Below, in pieces: positions 1 through 8,460 of a stretch of DNA of 64,000 nucleotides. The notes beneath the pieces were generated by a model that did not search any database, was not told where the DNA came from, and was given only the letters and a program-made list of their open reading frames with translations. Both the position numbers and the translations under genes were made by a program. Position 1 is the stretch's first letter, and each line of letters begins with the position of its first letter. The DNA is taken from NCBI RefSeq assembly GCF_005484805.1, contig NZ_CP039432.1, forward strand, positions 4,650,001 through 4,714,000. Direction: 5' to 3'. Origin of the DNA: Rhodococcus sp. SGAir0479. GTDB lineage: Bacteria > Actinomycetota > Actinomycetes > Mycobacteriales > Mycobacteriaceae.

Positions 1-436
1 GGAGCTCGCGATCGAGCGTGGAGAGACGTGGCCGCCGACGCCGGAACCCGCGCCGGAGCCGCAGCCCAGCTTCGCGCCGAGCCGGACCGCGCCGCCGGCC
101 AACGGCCACCCGGCGCCGGAGCCGACGCCGACGTGGGGACAGCCGGTGCCGCCCGCACCCCAGTCGCCCGCCCCGCCGGCGCGCGGCACGCAGCCCGACT
201 ACGGCGCTCCCGCCGGCTGGTCGGCGCCCGGCTGGCCGCCGCGCGAGTCTCCCGAGCGGCGTCCGGACGACCGGGGCCAAGGCGCCTGGCAGCAGTACCC
301 GCAGTGGGAACCGCCGCAGCCCCCGCAGGCCCCCGAGGGTGGTTCCGGTCGGCGAACTCCCGAAAACGGGACCGGCCGGTCCGACGGGGATACGCCCACG
401 CAGGTCTGGGAGGGGCCTAGCGGCCCGCAGCACTAG
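1..436 (+). CDS. ftsH: FtsH, C-terminal tail (partial, start outside window)
   Basis: This is the last ~144 codons of a reading frame open at the left edge and ending with TAG at 434-436. The visible part starts ELAIERGE and then becomes a low-complexity tail rich in Pro, Gln, Gly and Trp, ending VWEGPSGPQH. None of the AAA+ or zinc-protease motifs lie inside the window. The FtsH assignment rests on position: in mycobacteria and relatives the membrane AAA+ protease ftsH is directly upstream of folE, and actinobacterial FtsH proteins often carry such proline-rich cytoplasmic tails. A hairpin terminator follows. Any protein with a Pro-rich tail could look like this, so the family call is inference from context. 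Confidence 0.75.
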   Translation, partial: ELAIERGETWPPTPEPAPEPQPSFAPSRTAPPANGHPAPEPTPTWGQPVPPAPQSPAPPARGTQPDYGAPAGWSAPGWPPRESPERRPDDRGQGAWQQYPQWEPPQPPQAPEGGSGRRTPENGTGRSDGDTPTQVWEGPSGPQH

Positions 437-453
437 GCCCGCAACTACGCTTA

Positions 454-482
454 GCCCTGGCTCACCCGGTGTGAGCCAGGGC
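454..482 (+). terminator. Hairpin terminator between ftsH and folE
   Basis: A perfect 12-bp inverted repeat (GCCCTGGCTCAC / GTGAGCCAGGGC) with a 5-nt loop starts 18 nt after the ftsH stop. There is no U-tract, as is common in actinobacteria. It probably separates ftsH transcription from the fol operon. Confidence 0.6.
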
Positions 483-511
483 ATCAGCCCCTATCCGGGA
501 GGTACGGTCGG

Positions 512-1129
512 TTGTCGGTGAATCAGTTGGGGAGTGAGTCGGTCGCGCTCATGACGGGGAGACCGTTCGATCAGGCGCGCGCCGAGGCAGCCGTGCGTGA
601 GTTGCTGATCGCAGTCGGTGAGGATCCCGACCGCCCAGGCCTGCTCGACACCCCGGCTCGGGTGGCGCGCGCGTACCGCGAGGTGTTCGCCGGCCTGTAC
701 ACCGAGCCGGACGACGTCCTCAACACGACGTTCGACGAGGGCCATCAGGAGCTCGTCCTCGTTCGCGACATCCCGATGTACTCGACGTGCGAGCATCACC
801 TGGTCTCGTTCCACGGTGTCGCGCACGTCGGTTACATCCCCGGTCCCACCGGCCGGGTCACCGGCCTGTCGAAGCTGGCCCGGCTCGTCGACCTGTATGC
901 CAAGCGACCGCAGGTGCAGGAGCGGCTCACCAGTCAGGTCGCCGATGCGATGGTTCGCAAGCTCGATCCGAACGGTGTGATCGTGGTGATGGAGGCCGAG
1001 CACCTGTGCATGGCCATGCGGGGCATCCGCAAGCCGGGGGCCAGCACCACGACGTCGGCGGTGCGGGGACTGTTCCAGACGAACTCCGCGTCCCGCGCCG
1101 AGGCCCTGGATCTGATTCTCCGCAAGTGA
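512..1129 (+). CDS. folE: GTP cyclohydrolase I
   Basis: FolE converts GTP to 7,8-dihydroneopterin triphosphate, the first step of tetrahydrofolate synthesis, as a cytoplasmic decameric zinc enzyme. The 205-residue product has the family length and carries the zinc ligands in STCEHH (Cys93, His96) and HLCMAMRG (Cys166), plus the conserved [10 protein letters not shown] segment. The TTG at 512 was chosen because GGGAGG lies 9 nt upstream. A GTG at 518 is the alternative. It heads a tight operon: folP starts at a GTG overlapping the folE stop codon. Confidence 0.95.
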   Translation: MSVNQLGSESVALMTGRPFDQARAEAAVRELLIAVGEDPDRPGLLDTPARVARAYREVFAGLYTEPDDVLNTTFDEGHQELVLVRDIPMYSTCEHHLVSFHGVAHVGYIPGPTGRVTGLSKLARLVDLYAKRPQVQERLTSQVADAMVRKLDPNGVIVVMEAEHLCMAMRGIRKPGASTTTSAVRGLFQTNSASRAEALDLILRK

Positions 1130-1995
1130 TCGCCTTACCGAACCCCGGGCGCCCCATCGTGATGGGCGTACTGAACGTGACCACCGATTCGTTCTCCGAC
1201 GGAGGACGGTTCCTCGATCGGGACGCCGCGGTGGAACACGGCCGGTACCTGAAGCGGATCGGGGTCGACGTCGTCGACGTCGGTGGTGAGTCCACCCGCC
1301 CCGGTGCCGTTCGCGTCGATCCCGACGTCGAGGCGGCGCGGGTCGCTCCGGTCATCGCCGCGCTCGCGGCGGAGGGGGTCACCGTCAGCGTCGACACCAT
1401 GCGCGCCTCCGTCGCGCAGGCCGCGATCGAGGCGGGGGCGTCCATCGTCAACGACGTCTCGGGTGGGCGCGCCGACTCCGACATGGCCCGGGTGGTCGCC
1501 GACGCGCGGGTGCCGTGGATTCTCATGCACTGGCGTCCGGCGGGCGCGTTCGTGCACGCGGGCGGATCCACGCACTACGACGACGTGGTCCGCGACGTGA
1601 GCGACGAACTCATGGTCCAGGTGGACGCGGCGATCGCGGCCGGTGTGGATCCCGGTGCGCTCGTCCTCGATCCGGGGCTCGGCTTCGTCAAGGCACCCGA
1701 CCACAACTGGCAGCTGCTGCAGCGGCTTCCCGAACTGGTGGAACTGGGCTTCCCCGTGCTCGTGGGCGCGTCGCGCAAGCGGTTCCTCGGATCGCTGCTC
1801 GCGGATGCGGACGGGACCGTCCGCCCGCCGGCCGGCCGCGAAATCGCGACCGCGGTGATCTCGGCGCTCGCCGCGACCCACGGCGCGTGGGGCGTCCGGG
1901 TCCACGACGCCCAGGCCTCGCTGGACGCGATCGCCGTCGCGGGTGCCTGGTCACGAGGCAGCGAGAATCCGGTCCGGGAGGTGGCAGGTGAGTGA
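1126..1995 (+). CDS. folP: Dihydropteroate synthase
   Basis: FolP condenses p-aminobenzoate with dihydropterin pyrophosphate and is the sulfonamide target. The 289-residue TIM-barrel protein shows the N-terminal signature [14 protein letters not shown], the pterin-binding loop [23 protein letters not shown], and the C-terminal GASRKRFLG and VRVHD motifs. The start is GTG at 1126 within GTGA, overlapping the folE stop, so translation is probably coupled. The neighbours folE, folB and folK complete the pterin branch. Confidence 0.96.
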   Translation: MIALPNPGRPIVMGVLNVTTDSFSDGGRFLDRDAAVEHGRYLKRIGVDVVDVGGESTRPGAVRVDPDVEAARVAPVIAALAAEGVTVSVDTMRASVAQAAIEAGASIVNDVSGGRADSDMARVVADARVPWILMHWRPAGAFVHAGGSTHYDDVVRDVSDELMVQVDAAIAAGVDPGALVLDPGLGFVKAPDHNWQLLQRLPELVELGFPVLVGASRKRFLGSLLADADGTVRPPAGREIATAVISALAATHGAWGVRVHDAQASLDAIAVAGAWSRGSENPVREVAGE

Positions 1996-2383
1996 GCCCA
2001 GCGCGGTTCCGGGTGACCGGATCGAGTTGCGGGGACTGCAGGTCCGCGGCAATCACGGCGTGTTCGACCACGAGAAGCGCGACGGGCAGGACTTCTTCGT
2101 CGACGTGACACTGTGGATGGATCTGGCGGTGGCCGCCGCGTCGGACGACCTCCGCGACACGTTCGATTACGGCGAGCTCGCGCAGCGCGCCGCCGCGATC
2201 GTCGGGGGACCGGCGCGCGACCTCATCGAAACCGTCGCCGCCGAGATCGCCGACGACGTCATGCGCGACGCTCGCGTGCACCGTGTCGAGGTGGTGCTGC
2301 ACAAGCCGTCCGCGCCGATTCCTCTGACCTTCGCCGACGTCGCGGTGGTAGCGGTTCGTTCGCGGGCCGGAGTCGCCGGGTGA
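1988..2383 (+). CDS. folB: Dihydroneopterin aldolase
   Basis: FolB cleaves 7,8-dihydroneopterin to 6-hydroxymethyl-dihydropterin and glycolaldehyde. The 131-residue product contains the family core [29 protein letters not shown], the TFDYGELA segment, the [11 protein letters not shown] helix and the C-terminal [10 protein letters not shown] stretch. GTG at 1988 overlaps the folP end by 8 nt. A longer form from 1943 would lie inside folP and is unlikely. Confidence 0.95.
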   Translation: MSEPSAVPGDRIELRGLQVRGNHGVFDHEKRDGQDFFVDVTLWMDLAVAAASDDLRDTFDYGELAQRAAAIVGGPARDLIETVAAEIADDVMRDARVHRVEVVLHKPSAPIPLTFADVAVVAVRSRAGVAG

Positions 2384-2886
2384 CGCGCGCGGTCCTGTCC
2401 GTCGGCTCGAACATCGGAGACAGCCTCGCGCACCTGCAGGGTGTCGTCGACGGCCTGCGCGACTGGATCGTCGCGGTGTCTGCGGTGTACGCGACCGCCC
2501 CGTGGGGCGGCGTCGAACAGCAGGACTTCCTCAACGCGACGCTCGTCGTCGAGGACCCCGAGGCGGATTGCCGGGAGTGGTTGCGCCGCGGCCAACAGCT
2601 CGAGTCCGCCGCCGAACGGGTGCGCGAGCAGCGGTGGGGTCCGCGCACTCTGGACGTCGACGTCGTCACGTGCGACGACATCCGCAGTGACGACCCCGAG
2701 CTGACGCTGCCGCACCCACGCGCGCACGAGAGGGCCTTCGTGTTGGTGCCGTGGCTCGACGTCGCCCCCGATGCGACGCTCGATGTCGCGGGCCGCACCG
2801 AACGCGTCGACGCGCTGCTCGCCCGACTGGACGCGGCCGAACGGGCCGGGGTGCGCCGGACGGACCTGCGACTGGAACTACGGTAA
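2380..2886 (+). CDS. folK: 6-hydroxymethyl-7,8-dihydropterin pyrophosphokinase
   Basis: FolK transfers pyrophosphate from ATP to hydroxymethyl-dihydropterin, producing the FolP substrate. The 168-residue protein has the N-terminal LSVGSNIGD motif, the [12 protein letters not shown] segment with metal-binding Asp residues, and the [15 protein letters not shown] signature. It starts at GTG 2380, overlapping folB by 4 nt, so four fol genes are translationally coupled. The order folE-P-B-K matches mycobacteria. Confidence 0.95.
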   Translation: MTRAVLSVGSNIGDSLAHLQGVVDGLRDWIVAVSAVYATAPWGGVEQQDFLNATLVVEDPEADCREWLRRGQQLESAAERVREQRWGPRTLDVDVVTCDDIRSDDPELTLPHPRAHERAFVLVPWLDVAPDATLDVAGRTERVDALLARLDAAERAGVRRTDLRLELR

Positions 2887-2891
2887 CTGTG

Positions 2892-3359
2892 ATGAAGCCG
2901 ACCCGGATCTGGGATGTGTTGTCGCTGGCACTGCTGGCGGCGGTCGTGACCTGGTTGCTGGTTCGTGTCTCGTACGGTTCCCTGCCGCCCATCCCGGTGT
3001 ACGCCGGGGCGTCGCTGTACCCGGTGGCGCTCATCGAGATCGTGCTGGCGTTCGTGGTTCGCGCGCGGATCCGCGAGCACGCCATCGGTCCGGGTCCGCG
3101 GCAGCTGCACCCGATCACCGCAGCCCGGGCGGCGGCCCTCGCGAAGGCGTCGGCGCTGGTCGGCGCGGCGAGCGCCGGCGTGTGGGCGGGGTTTCTCGTC
3201 TACCTGTGGCCGCAGCGGTCGCAGCTGCGGGCGGCGGTGTCCGACAGTCCCGGCGCGATCGTGGGTCTGGTCGCCGCGGTGCTGTTGGTGGCGGCGGCCC
3301 TGTGGCTCGAACACTGCTGTCGAACTCCCGACGAACCGCCGGACCAACCCGCCCACTGA
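2892..3359 (+). CDS. DUF3180 membrane protein
   Basis: This 155-residue integral membrane protein has about four hydrophobic helices: one near residues 8-26, one near 37-55, and a pair between about 77 and 140. The sequence MKPTRIWDVLSLALLAAVVTWLLVR fits the DUF3180 family, which follows folK in mycobacteria (Rv3605c position). No catalytic motif is visible and its function is not known. ATG 2892 is preceded by an in-frame GTG at 2889, so the start is uncertain by one codon. It is probably co-transcribed with the fol genes. Confidence 0.85.
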   Translation: MKPTRIWDVLSLALLAAVVTWLLVRVSYGSLPPIPVYAGASLYPVALIEIVLAFVVRARIREHAIGPGPRQLHPITAARAAALAKASALVGAASAGVWAGFLVYLWPQRSQLRAAVSDSPGAIVGLVAAVLLVAAALWLEHCCRTPDEPPDQPAH

Positions 3360-3405
3360 CCAGGACGATCCGGCACGCCGGATTGTGCCCTCCGTTGTGT
3401 CTGAA

Positions 3406-3440
3406 TTGGGTTCTCGGCTCGGGCCGCTACCCTGATCTGC
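3406..3440 (+). promoter_or_regulatory. Leaderless promoter of the DUF6779 gene
   Basis: The -35-like TTGGGT (3406-3411) is separated by 16 nt from the -10 TACCCT (3428-3433), and exactly 7 nt separate the -10 from the A of ATG 3441. No Shine-Dalgarno sequence is present. This geometry predicts transcription starting at the start codon itself. Confidence 0.6.
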
Positions 3441-4448
3441 ATGACGGTTCCGGGTCGCGCCAAGACAGTACGCCGCAACCGGCGCAGTGCGAGCCAGATG
3501 ATCGTTGCCGGGCTCGTGGTGCTGTCGGTCGCCGCGTCGTTGTTCATGATCTTCAGCGAGAGCGTGCAGCTGCTGCGGGTGGGGCTGGTGATCGCACTGT
3601 GGGCGGCGACGCTCGGCGCCATCGCGATGACGAAGTACCGCCGCGAGTCCGCCCTCGACAAGGCGAAGGTCCGCGACCTGCAGAAGGTCTACGAGCTCCA
3701 GCTCGAGCGCGAGATCACCGCTCGCCGCGAGTACGAACTCGGTGTCGAGGCGCGGGTGCGCGGTGAACTCGGCGCCGAGGCCGAGACCATCCAGGCGCTG
3801 CGCGACGAACTCGCGGCGCTGCGCCGCAGCCTCGAGGTGCTCTTCGACGGCCGCCTGCCCGAGGATCGGGTGGCGCTGCGCGCCGAGTCGACCCGAGTGC
3901 AGGAACTCGCCGGCGGCTACCAGCCCGCGGCGTCCGGCCTCTTCGTCCCGGGCGCGCAGGCGCAGCCGCAGCAGCAGCCGGCGCCACGCAGCCCCGGCTT
4001 CGCGGCACCCTACGACGACCCGGTCACCGCCGAGACGACCGTGATTCCGCCGATCGACGTCGAGACGCTCGACGAGACCGCGTCCGAAACCGCCGCGTCC
4101 GACGCCCCCGCACAGGACGTGCCGGCCACGAAGGCCGGCGCCGCCGAGCCCGAGACGTCGGAGCCCGAGGCTCCCGAGCCCCCCGAGCCCGAGACGTCGG
4201 AGCCCGAAACTCCCGAGACCCCGAGCTCGGATACCGAAACCGCCGACGACGAGACCTCGGATGCTCCGGCCGCCGAGGCCGACGGCGACACCGACGACAC
4301 GGCCCGGACGCCTCGGCGCTCGCGCCGTTTGGCCGAGGACGCCGACGGCGCGCACTCGAGCGGCCTGTCCGTCGCCGAGATCTTGGCGAACCTCGAGTCC
4401 GCGAACACCGGAGACGCTGCACCGAGACGACGGCGTCGCGCCGAGTAG
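3441..4448 (+). CDS. DUF6779-type membrane-anchored coiled-coil protein
   Basis: This 335-residue protein has a basic N-terminus (RAKTVRRNRRS), two adjacent transmembrane helices (about residues 20-38 and 44-60), and a charged helical region (about 65-135) typical of a coiled coil. A long Pro/Glu/Ala/Thr-rich acidic tail follows and ends in an Arg-rich RRRRRAE. The N-terminal half matches the DUF6779 family found in mycolata at this locus (Rv3604c position). Its function is unknown; a cell-envelope or division scaffold is only a guess. The acidic tail contains an imperfect 39-bp tandem repeat. Confidence 0.8.
   Translation: MTVPGRAKTVRRNRRSASQMIVAGLVVLSVAASLFMIFSESVQLLRVGLVIALWAATLGAIAMTKYRRESALDKAKVRDLQKVYELQLEREITARREYELGVEARVRGELGAEAETIQALRDELAALRRSLEVLFDGRLPEDRVALRAESTRVQELAGGYQPAASGLFVPGAQAQPQQQPAPRSPGFAAPYDDPVTAETTVIPPIDVETLDETASETAASDAPAQDVPATKAGAAEPETSEPEAPEPPEPETSEPETPETPSSDTETADDETSDAPAAEADGDTDDTARTPRRSRRLAEDADGAHSSGLSVAEILANLESANTGDAAPRRRRRAE
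4146..4207 (+). repeat. Coding tandem repeat, period 39 bp
   Basis: A 23-bp block encoding roughly EPETSEPE occurs at 4146-4168 and again at 4185-4207, inside the acidic Pro/Glu tail of the DUF6779 gene. The repeat keeps the reading frame (39 bp = 13 codons), so the tail length could vary between strains. Confidence 0.7.
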
Positions 4449-4592
4449 ACCGTTCGCGCTAGCCCCGGCTCGGTCGGGGTGAGCTGTAGATCACGTCGAG
4501 CGCCCGTGGCGGCAGCTCTCCGCGCGGCGCTATCCTCTCCGCAGGACGTCTGGTACCCGCCGAGCGGGACTGGAACGAACGAGAGGACGACA

Positions 4593-5531
4593 GTGACCTC
4601 CTTTGGGATCACTAACGGTCCCGCGCCTGCACGATTGACGGTCGGTGTCGTCTCGGCGGGACGCGTGGGGACAGCGATCGGTGCCGCGCTCGAGCGGGTC
4701 GGTCATCTCGTCGTCGCCTGTTCCGCGGTCTCCGATGCCTCGATCCATCGTGCCGAGACGCGCCTTCCCGACACCGAGATCCTCCCGGTCCCCGACGTGG
4801 CCGCTCGCGCCGAGCTTCTCGTGCTGGCGGTACCCGACGACCAGCTCGCGGGCCTGATCAACGGGCTCGCCGCCACCGGCGCCGTCCGTCCGGGCACGAT
4901 CGTCGTCCACACGTCCGGCGCCAACGGCATCGGGATCCTGGCGCCGCTCACCGAGCAGGGCATCGTTCCGCTCGCCATCCACCCGGCGATGACCTTCACC
5001 GGGCACGCCGAGGACACCGCCCGCCTGTCGGACGCGTGTTTCGGCATCACCGCGGCCGACGACATCGGGTACGCGATCGGTCAGTCTCTCGTCCTCGAGA
5101 TCGGCGGGGAACCCGTCCGGGTCCGGGAGGACGTCCGGGCGCTCTACCACGCTGCGCTCGCGCACGGCAGCAATCATCTCGTCACGCTCGTCGTCGACGC
5201 GGTCGACGCGCTGCGGGTGGCACTCGAGGGTCAGGAACTGCTGGGGCAGGAACTCGTCGGCGACGAGCCCAACGGACTTCCGGAGCGGGTGCTGCGGCCC
5301 CTGCTGTCGGCGGCCCTCGACAATGCCCTGCGTCGCGGCCAGTCGGCGCTCACCGGGCCGGTCGCCCGGGGCGACGCCGCCGCGGTCGCGAAGCATCTCG
5401 AGGTGCTGACGGACGTCGACCCGCAACTGGCGGCGGGATATCGAGCACTGTCGCTGCGGACCGCGCAGCGGACGGGGTCGAAACCGGAACTGATGGAAGT
5501 ACTCCAGGATCGTGCGATCGGGAATGAGTAG
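4593..5531 (+). CDS. Rossmann-like / DUF2520 oxidoreductase-type protein
   Basis: This 312-residue protein has an N-terminal Rossmann nucleotide-binding segment (LTVGVVSAGRVGTAIGAALERVGH) and the DUF2520 C-terminal domain (IHPAMTFTG, ALYHAALAHGSNHLVTLV). It occupies the Rv3603c position immediately before panC, only 3 nt away. The fold resembles F420/NADP-dependent reductases and 6-phosphogluconate dehydrogenase-like proteins. Location suggests a role near pantothenate synthesis, possibly ketopantoate reduction, but this is inference. GTG 4593 was chosen because GAGAGG lies 6 nt upstream. No substrate can be assigned. Confidence 0.82.
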   Translation: MTSFGITNGPAPARLTVGVVSAGRVGTAIGAALERVGHLVVACSAVSDASIHRAETRLPDTEILPVPDVAARAELLVLAVPDDQLAGLINGLAATGAVRPGTIVVHTSGANGIGILAPLTEQGIVPLAIHPAMTFTGHAEDTARLSDACFGITAADDIGYAIGQSLVLEIGGEPVRVREDVRALYHAALAHGSNHLVTLVVDAVDALRVALEGQELLGQELVGDEPNGLPERVLRPLLSAALDNALRRGQSALTGPVARGDAAAVAKHLEVLTDVDPQLAAGYRALSLRTAQRTGSKPELMEVLQDRAIGNE

Positions 5532-5534
5532 GGA

Positions 5535-6479
5535 ATGGGCACTGTGACCGAAGCTTCTGCGCTGCAGGGCGGATACAAGCGCGGCGAACTGACCGTGCAC
5601 CACGACCCCGCGATCCTCACGCGGGTGTCGAAGGCGCTGCGCGGAGTGGGCCGCCAGGTCGCGCTGGTCCCGACGATGGGCGCCCTGCACGCCGGCCACC
5701 TGGAGCTGGTCCGGCAGGCGAAGCTGACCGGCGCGGTCGTGATCGTGTCGATCTTCGTCAACCCGCTGCAGTTCGGCGCGGGCGAGGATCTCGACGCCTA
5801 CCCGCGCACGCTCGACGCGGACCTGGAACTGCTCCGCGAGGCCGGTGTCGAGCTGGTGTTCGCGCCGACCGCGTCCGCGATGTACCCGGACGGCCCGCGC
5901 ACCACGGTGCAGCCCGGTCCGCTCGGCGCGGAACTCGAGGGCGGCAGCCGGCCCACGCACTTCGCGGGCATGCTCACGGTCGTCGCGAAGCTGCTGCAGA
6001 TCGCCGCGCCCAACGCCGCGTTCTTCGGCGAGAAGGACTACCAGCAGCTGGCGTTGATCCGGCAGATGGTGCGCGACCTCAACTTCGACGTGCGGATCGT
6101 CGGCGTGCCCACGGTGCGCGAGCAGGACGGCCTGGCGTTGTCGTCGCGCAACCGCTATCTCGACAGCGAGCAGCGGCAGCTGGCGACGGCGCTCTCGGCG
6201 GCACTGGTCGCCGGGGCGCATGCCGCCGCCGGTGGCGCCGAGGCGATCCTGGCGACCGCTCGCGACGTGCTCGCCGCCGTCCCCGGCGTCGAGGTCGACT
6301 ACCTCGAGGTCCGCGGCGTCGATCTGGGGCCGGCACCCGAGCGTGGTGACGGCCGGCTGCTGGTCGCGGCCCGGATCGGCACGACCCGATTGATCGACAA
6401 CGTCGGTGTCGCGGTCGGCACCGGATTCCTCGAACGTGACACCCAGCCGGGCGACCCGGCCGTGGCCGACATCTACTGA
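5535..6479 (+). CDS. panC: Pantothenate synthetase
   Basis: PanC condenses pantoate and beta-alanine with ATP in the cytoplasm. The 314-residue protein carries the HIGH-like ATP motif [14 protein letters not shown], the NPLQFG pantoate-binding loop, [15 protein letters not shown] with the conserved Lys-Asp, and SSRNRYL (KMSKS-like). The order DUF2520-panC-panD-coaX places three coenzyme A genes together. ATG 5535 follows the previous stop by 3 nt; GTG 5544 is a possible internal start. Confidence 0.96.
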   Translation: MGTVTEASALQGGYKRGELTVHHDPAILTRVSKALRGVGRQVALVPTMGALHAGHLELVRQAKLTGAVVIVSIFVNPLQFGAGEDLDAYPRTLDADLELLREAGVELVFAPTASAMYPDGPRTTVQPGPLGAELEGGSRPTHFAGMLTVVAKLLQIAAPNAAFFGEKDYQQLALIRQMVRDLNFDVRIVGVPTVREQDGLALSSRNRYLDSEQRQLATALSAALVAGAHAAAGGAEAILATARDVLAAVPGVEVDYLEVRGVDLGPAPERGDGRLLVAARIGTTRLIDNVGVAVGTGFLERDTQPGDPAVADIY

Positions 6480-6511
6480 CCTCAGCTCCACTGCACACCG
6501 AAGGGCCGAAC

Positions 6512-6934
6512 ATGCTGCGCACCATGATGAAGTCGAAGATCCACCGCGCCACCGTCACGCACGCGGACCTGCACTACGTGGGTTCGGTGACCGTCGACCA
6601 GGATCTGATGGAGGCGGCCGACCTGCTCGAGGGCGAGCAGGTCACGATCGTCGACATCGACAACGGCGCACGTCTCGAAACGTACGTGATCACCGGCGAG
6701 CGCGGCTCGGGTGTCATCGGGATCAACGGTGCGGCAGCGCATCTGGTGAACCCGGGCGATCTCGTCATCCTCATCGCCTACGGCGTGATGAACGAGCAGG
6801 AGATCCGCGAGTACGCGCCGCGGGTGGTGTTCGTCGACGGCGACAACAAGCCGGTGGAGCTCGGTTCGGATCCGGCGCACGCGCCCGAGGGTTCCGGTCT
6901 GATCACGCCGCGGATGCTCTCCAGCCTGGTGTAG
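6512..6934 (+). CDS. panD: Aspartate 1-decarboxylase (pyruvoyl enzyme)
   Basis: PanD makes beta-alanine from aspartate for PanC. The 140-residue proenzyme self-cleaves at Gly24-Ser25, visible in [10 protein letters not shown], to create the pyruvoyl cofactor. The conserved Lys9, Tyr58-region [10 protein letters not shown] and INGAAAHL segments are present. The ATG at 6512 gives the family N-terminus [16 protein letters not shown]. It sits 32 nt after panC and 4 nt before coaX, consistent with one operon. Confidence 0.96.
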   Translation: MLRTMMKSKIHRATVTHADLHYVGSVTVDQDLMEAADLLEGEQVTIVDIDNGARLETYVITGERGSGVIGINGAAAHLVNPGDLVILIAYGVMNEQEIREYAPRVVFVDGDNKPVELGSDPAHAPEGSGLITPRMLSSLV

Positions 6935-6938
6935 ACCG

Positions 6939-7751
6939 GTGCTCCTCACCGTCGACGTCCGGAACACCAACATCGTTCTGGGACTGTTCACCGGCACCGG
7001 TTCGCACTCGAAGCTGGTGCAGGACTGGCGCATGCGCACCGACCCGCGGATGACCGCCGACGAGTTGGCGCTCAAGTTCCGGGGCCTGCTCGGTACGCAC
7101 GTCGAGCAGATCACCGGGGTCTCGGCGTTGTCGACGGTGCCGTCGGTGTTGCGGGAGATCCGCATCATGTTGGGCCGTTACTGGGATCACGTACCCCATG
7201 TCGTGGTGGAGCCCGGTGTGCGCACCGGGGTGCCGCTGCTGGTGGACAATCCCAAGGAGGTCGGTGCCGACCGGATCGTCAACAGTCTTGCGGCGCACCA
7301 CTTCTACGACAGTGCATGTATCGTCGTCGATTTCGGTACGTCCACGTGTGTCGACGTGGTGTCGGCGAAGGGGGAGTTCCTCGGCGGAGCCATCGCGCCG
7401 GGGCTCGAGATCTCGACCGACGCCCTCGCGTCGCAGTCCGCAGCGCTGCGCAAGGTCGAGCTCATCCGTCCGCGCTCGGTGGTCGGCAAGAACACCGTCG
7501 AGTGCATGCAGTCCGGTGCGGTATTCGGGTTCGCGGGGCTGGTCGACGGACTGGTCAGTCGGGTGCGCCGGGAACTGTCGGCGTTCGGTGGGTCCGGAGT
7601 CGCGGTGATCGCGACCGGCGACAGCGCGCCGCTGATCATGCCCGAGTGTGCGACGGTCGAGCACCACGAGCCGGATCTCACGCTCGAAGGTCTGCGTCTG
7701 GTGTACGAGCGAAACCTGGCGCGTCGCAGCGCACGTCGCACCGAGATCTGA
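6939..7751 (+). CDS. coaX: Type III pantothenate kinase
   Basis: CoaX phosphorylates pantothenate in the first step of CoA synthesis and belongs to the ASKHA fold. The 270-residue protein shows the N-terminal phosphate motif LTVDVRNTN (usually DVGNT, here Arg replaces Gly), [13 protein letters not shown], and the catalytic region [15 protein letters not shown] 6939 is 4 nt after panD. As in mycobacteria it follows panC and panD. The Gly-to-Arg change in the first motif also occurs in other actinobacterial CoaX proteins as far as I recall. Confidence 0.93.
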   Translation: MLLTVDVRNTNIVLGLFTGTGSHSKLVQDWRMRTDPRMTADELALKFRGLLGTHVEQITGVSALSTVPSVLREIRIMLGRYWDHVPHVVVEPGVRTGVPLLVDNPKEVGADRIVNSLAAHHFYDSACIVVDFGTSTCVDVVSAKGEFLGGAIAPGLEISTDALASQSAALRKVELIRPRSVVGKNTVECMQSGAVFGFAGLVDGLVSRVRRELSAFGGSGVAVIATGDSAPLIMPECATVEHHEPDLTLEGLRLVYERNLARRSARRTEI

Positions 7752-7804
7752 CTCGCCGCCGGGCGCCGTCCGCGCGGCGCGGGGTTTCCTCGGCGCGGAT
7801 GTTG

Positions 7805-7820
7805 TGTCACACTGTTCGAC
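7805..7820 (+). promoter_or_regulatory. Possible leaderless promoter before the cysteine leader ORF
   Basis: An extended -10-like TGT-CACACT ends at 7813, exactly 7 nt before GTG 7821. The hexamer has C instead of the first T of TANNNT, and no convincing -35 was seen. The spacing equals that of the better leaderless promoters in this window. Confidence 0.35.
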
Positions 7821-7862
7821 GTGTTCCGTTGCATGAGTGCCCAGGAGTGTTGTCGAGGCTGA
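7821..7862 (+). CDS. Cysteine-rich leader peptide (putative attenuator ORF)
   Basis: A 13-codon ORF, GTG to TGA, encodes VFRCMSAQECCRG with three Cys codons including a TGT-TGT pair (7848-7853) just before the stop. It lies between coaX and the cysteine dioxygenase-like gene. A perfect inverted repeat begins inside the second Cys codon, so a ribosome paused at Cys-Cys would cover the 5' arm. This matches the layout of polycysteine leaderless short ORFs described in mycobacteria as cysteine-responsive attenuators. The peptide itself probably has no function; its translation would be the sensor. Confidence 0.55.
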   Translation: MFRCMSAQECCRG

Positions 7863-7874
7863 CCGCTGCCTCGA
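7853..7874 (+). promoter_or_regulatory. Attenuator-like stem-loop overlapping the leader ORF
   Basis: TCGAGGC (7853-7859) and GCCTCGA (7868-7874) pair perfectly around an 8-nt loop that contains the leader stop codon TGA. A U-rich stretch (AATTTCACTTTTCT) follows, then GGAG and the ATG at 7903. The stem could act as a weak terminator or as a structure controlling access to the downstream ribosome site. Which of the two applies cannot be decided from sequence. Confidence 0.5.
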
Positions 7875-7902
7875 TCAATTTCACTTTTCTGGAGCTCTAC
7901 TC

Positions 7903-8460
7903 ATGCTTTCTGCATATTCTCTCGACGTCCGTGCGTCCGTTTCCGCCGACAGCTCGCTTCCCACGCGCCTGCGGCCCGCCGACCTGCTGCGTATCACCGA
8001 TCAGCGCGCCTCCGACGTCCTCGACGGCCGGTACGACCACCTGCTGCCGTCGGCCTTCCCGACCCGCGACCGCTGGTCCACGCGTCTGTACGCGGACGAC
8101 GACGTCGACGTCTGGTTGATCAGCTGGGTCCCGGACCGGTCCACCGAATTACACGACCACGCAGGATCTTTGGGTGCGCTGACCGTCCTCAGTGGCAACC
8201 TCGCCGAATACCGCTGGAGTGGTGGGGAACTGCGCCGCCGCACGCTCGAGGCGGGCGATCAGGCCGCCTTCCCGCTCGGGTGGGTGCACGACGTCATGCG
8301 CGCTCCCGGACCCGCCACCGGCGCCACCGAACCCACGTTGAGTGTGCACGCGTACTCGCCGCCGCTCGCCGCCATGTCGTTCTACGAGGTCACCGATCAC
8401 GGGGCGCTGCGCCGCACCCGTACCGAGCTGACCGATCTGCCCGAAGGGGGCCTCCAGTGA
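7903..8460 (+). CDS. Cysteine dioxygenase-like cupin
   Basis: This 185-residue cupin belongs to the type I cysteine dioxygenase family, Fe(II) enzymes that oxidise thiols to sulfinates. Iron ligands are His84 and His86 in TELHDHAG and His129 in GWVHDV. The SVHAYSPPL segment provides the His149/Tyr151 pair typical of thiol dioxygenases. ATG 7903 has GGAG 8 nt upstream. It overlaps the rhodanese-like gene by 4 nt (GTGA), so both act in one sulfur pathway. The true substrate could be cysteine, 3-mercaptopropionate or a persulfide, and the motif cannot tell these apart. The Cys leader upstream suggests expression rises when cysteine is scarce. Confidence 0.85.
   Translation: MLSAYSLDVRASVSADSSLPTRLRPADLLRITDQRASDVLDGRYDHLLPSAFPTRDRWSTRLYADDDVDVWLISWVPDRSTELHDHAGSLGALTVLSGNLAEYRWSGGELRRRTLEAGDQAAFPLGWVHDVMRAPGPATGATEPTLSVHAYSPPLAAMSFYEVTDHGALRRTRTELTDLPEGGLQ

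Noticed and set aside
2259-4355. Very long minus-strand open frame (about 700 codons) opposite folK-DUF6779
   Set aside because: It is composed of Arg/Gly/Leu-rich low-complexity sequence typical of antisense frames in high-GC DNA, and the plus strand holds recognised genes throughout.
4530-6491. Minus-strand open frame of about 650 codons opposite the DUF2520 and panC genes
   Set aside because: No family motifs, antisense-type composition, and full overlap with well-recognised genes.
7805-7811. TGTCACA near the Cys leader as a second ECF41 promoter
   Set aside because: No CGTC/TGTC follows at 16 nt, so the hexamer match alone is insufficient.
7799-7836. Other short Cys-containing frames near the leader (starting at 7799 or GTG 7804)
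   Set aside because: The 7799 frame runs through the dioxygenase start without a stop, and the 7804 frame lacks adjacent Cys codons and any link to the stem-loop; the 7821 frame fits better.
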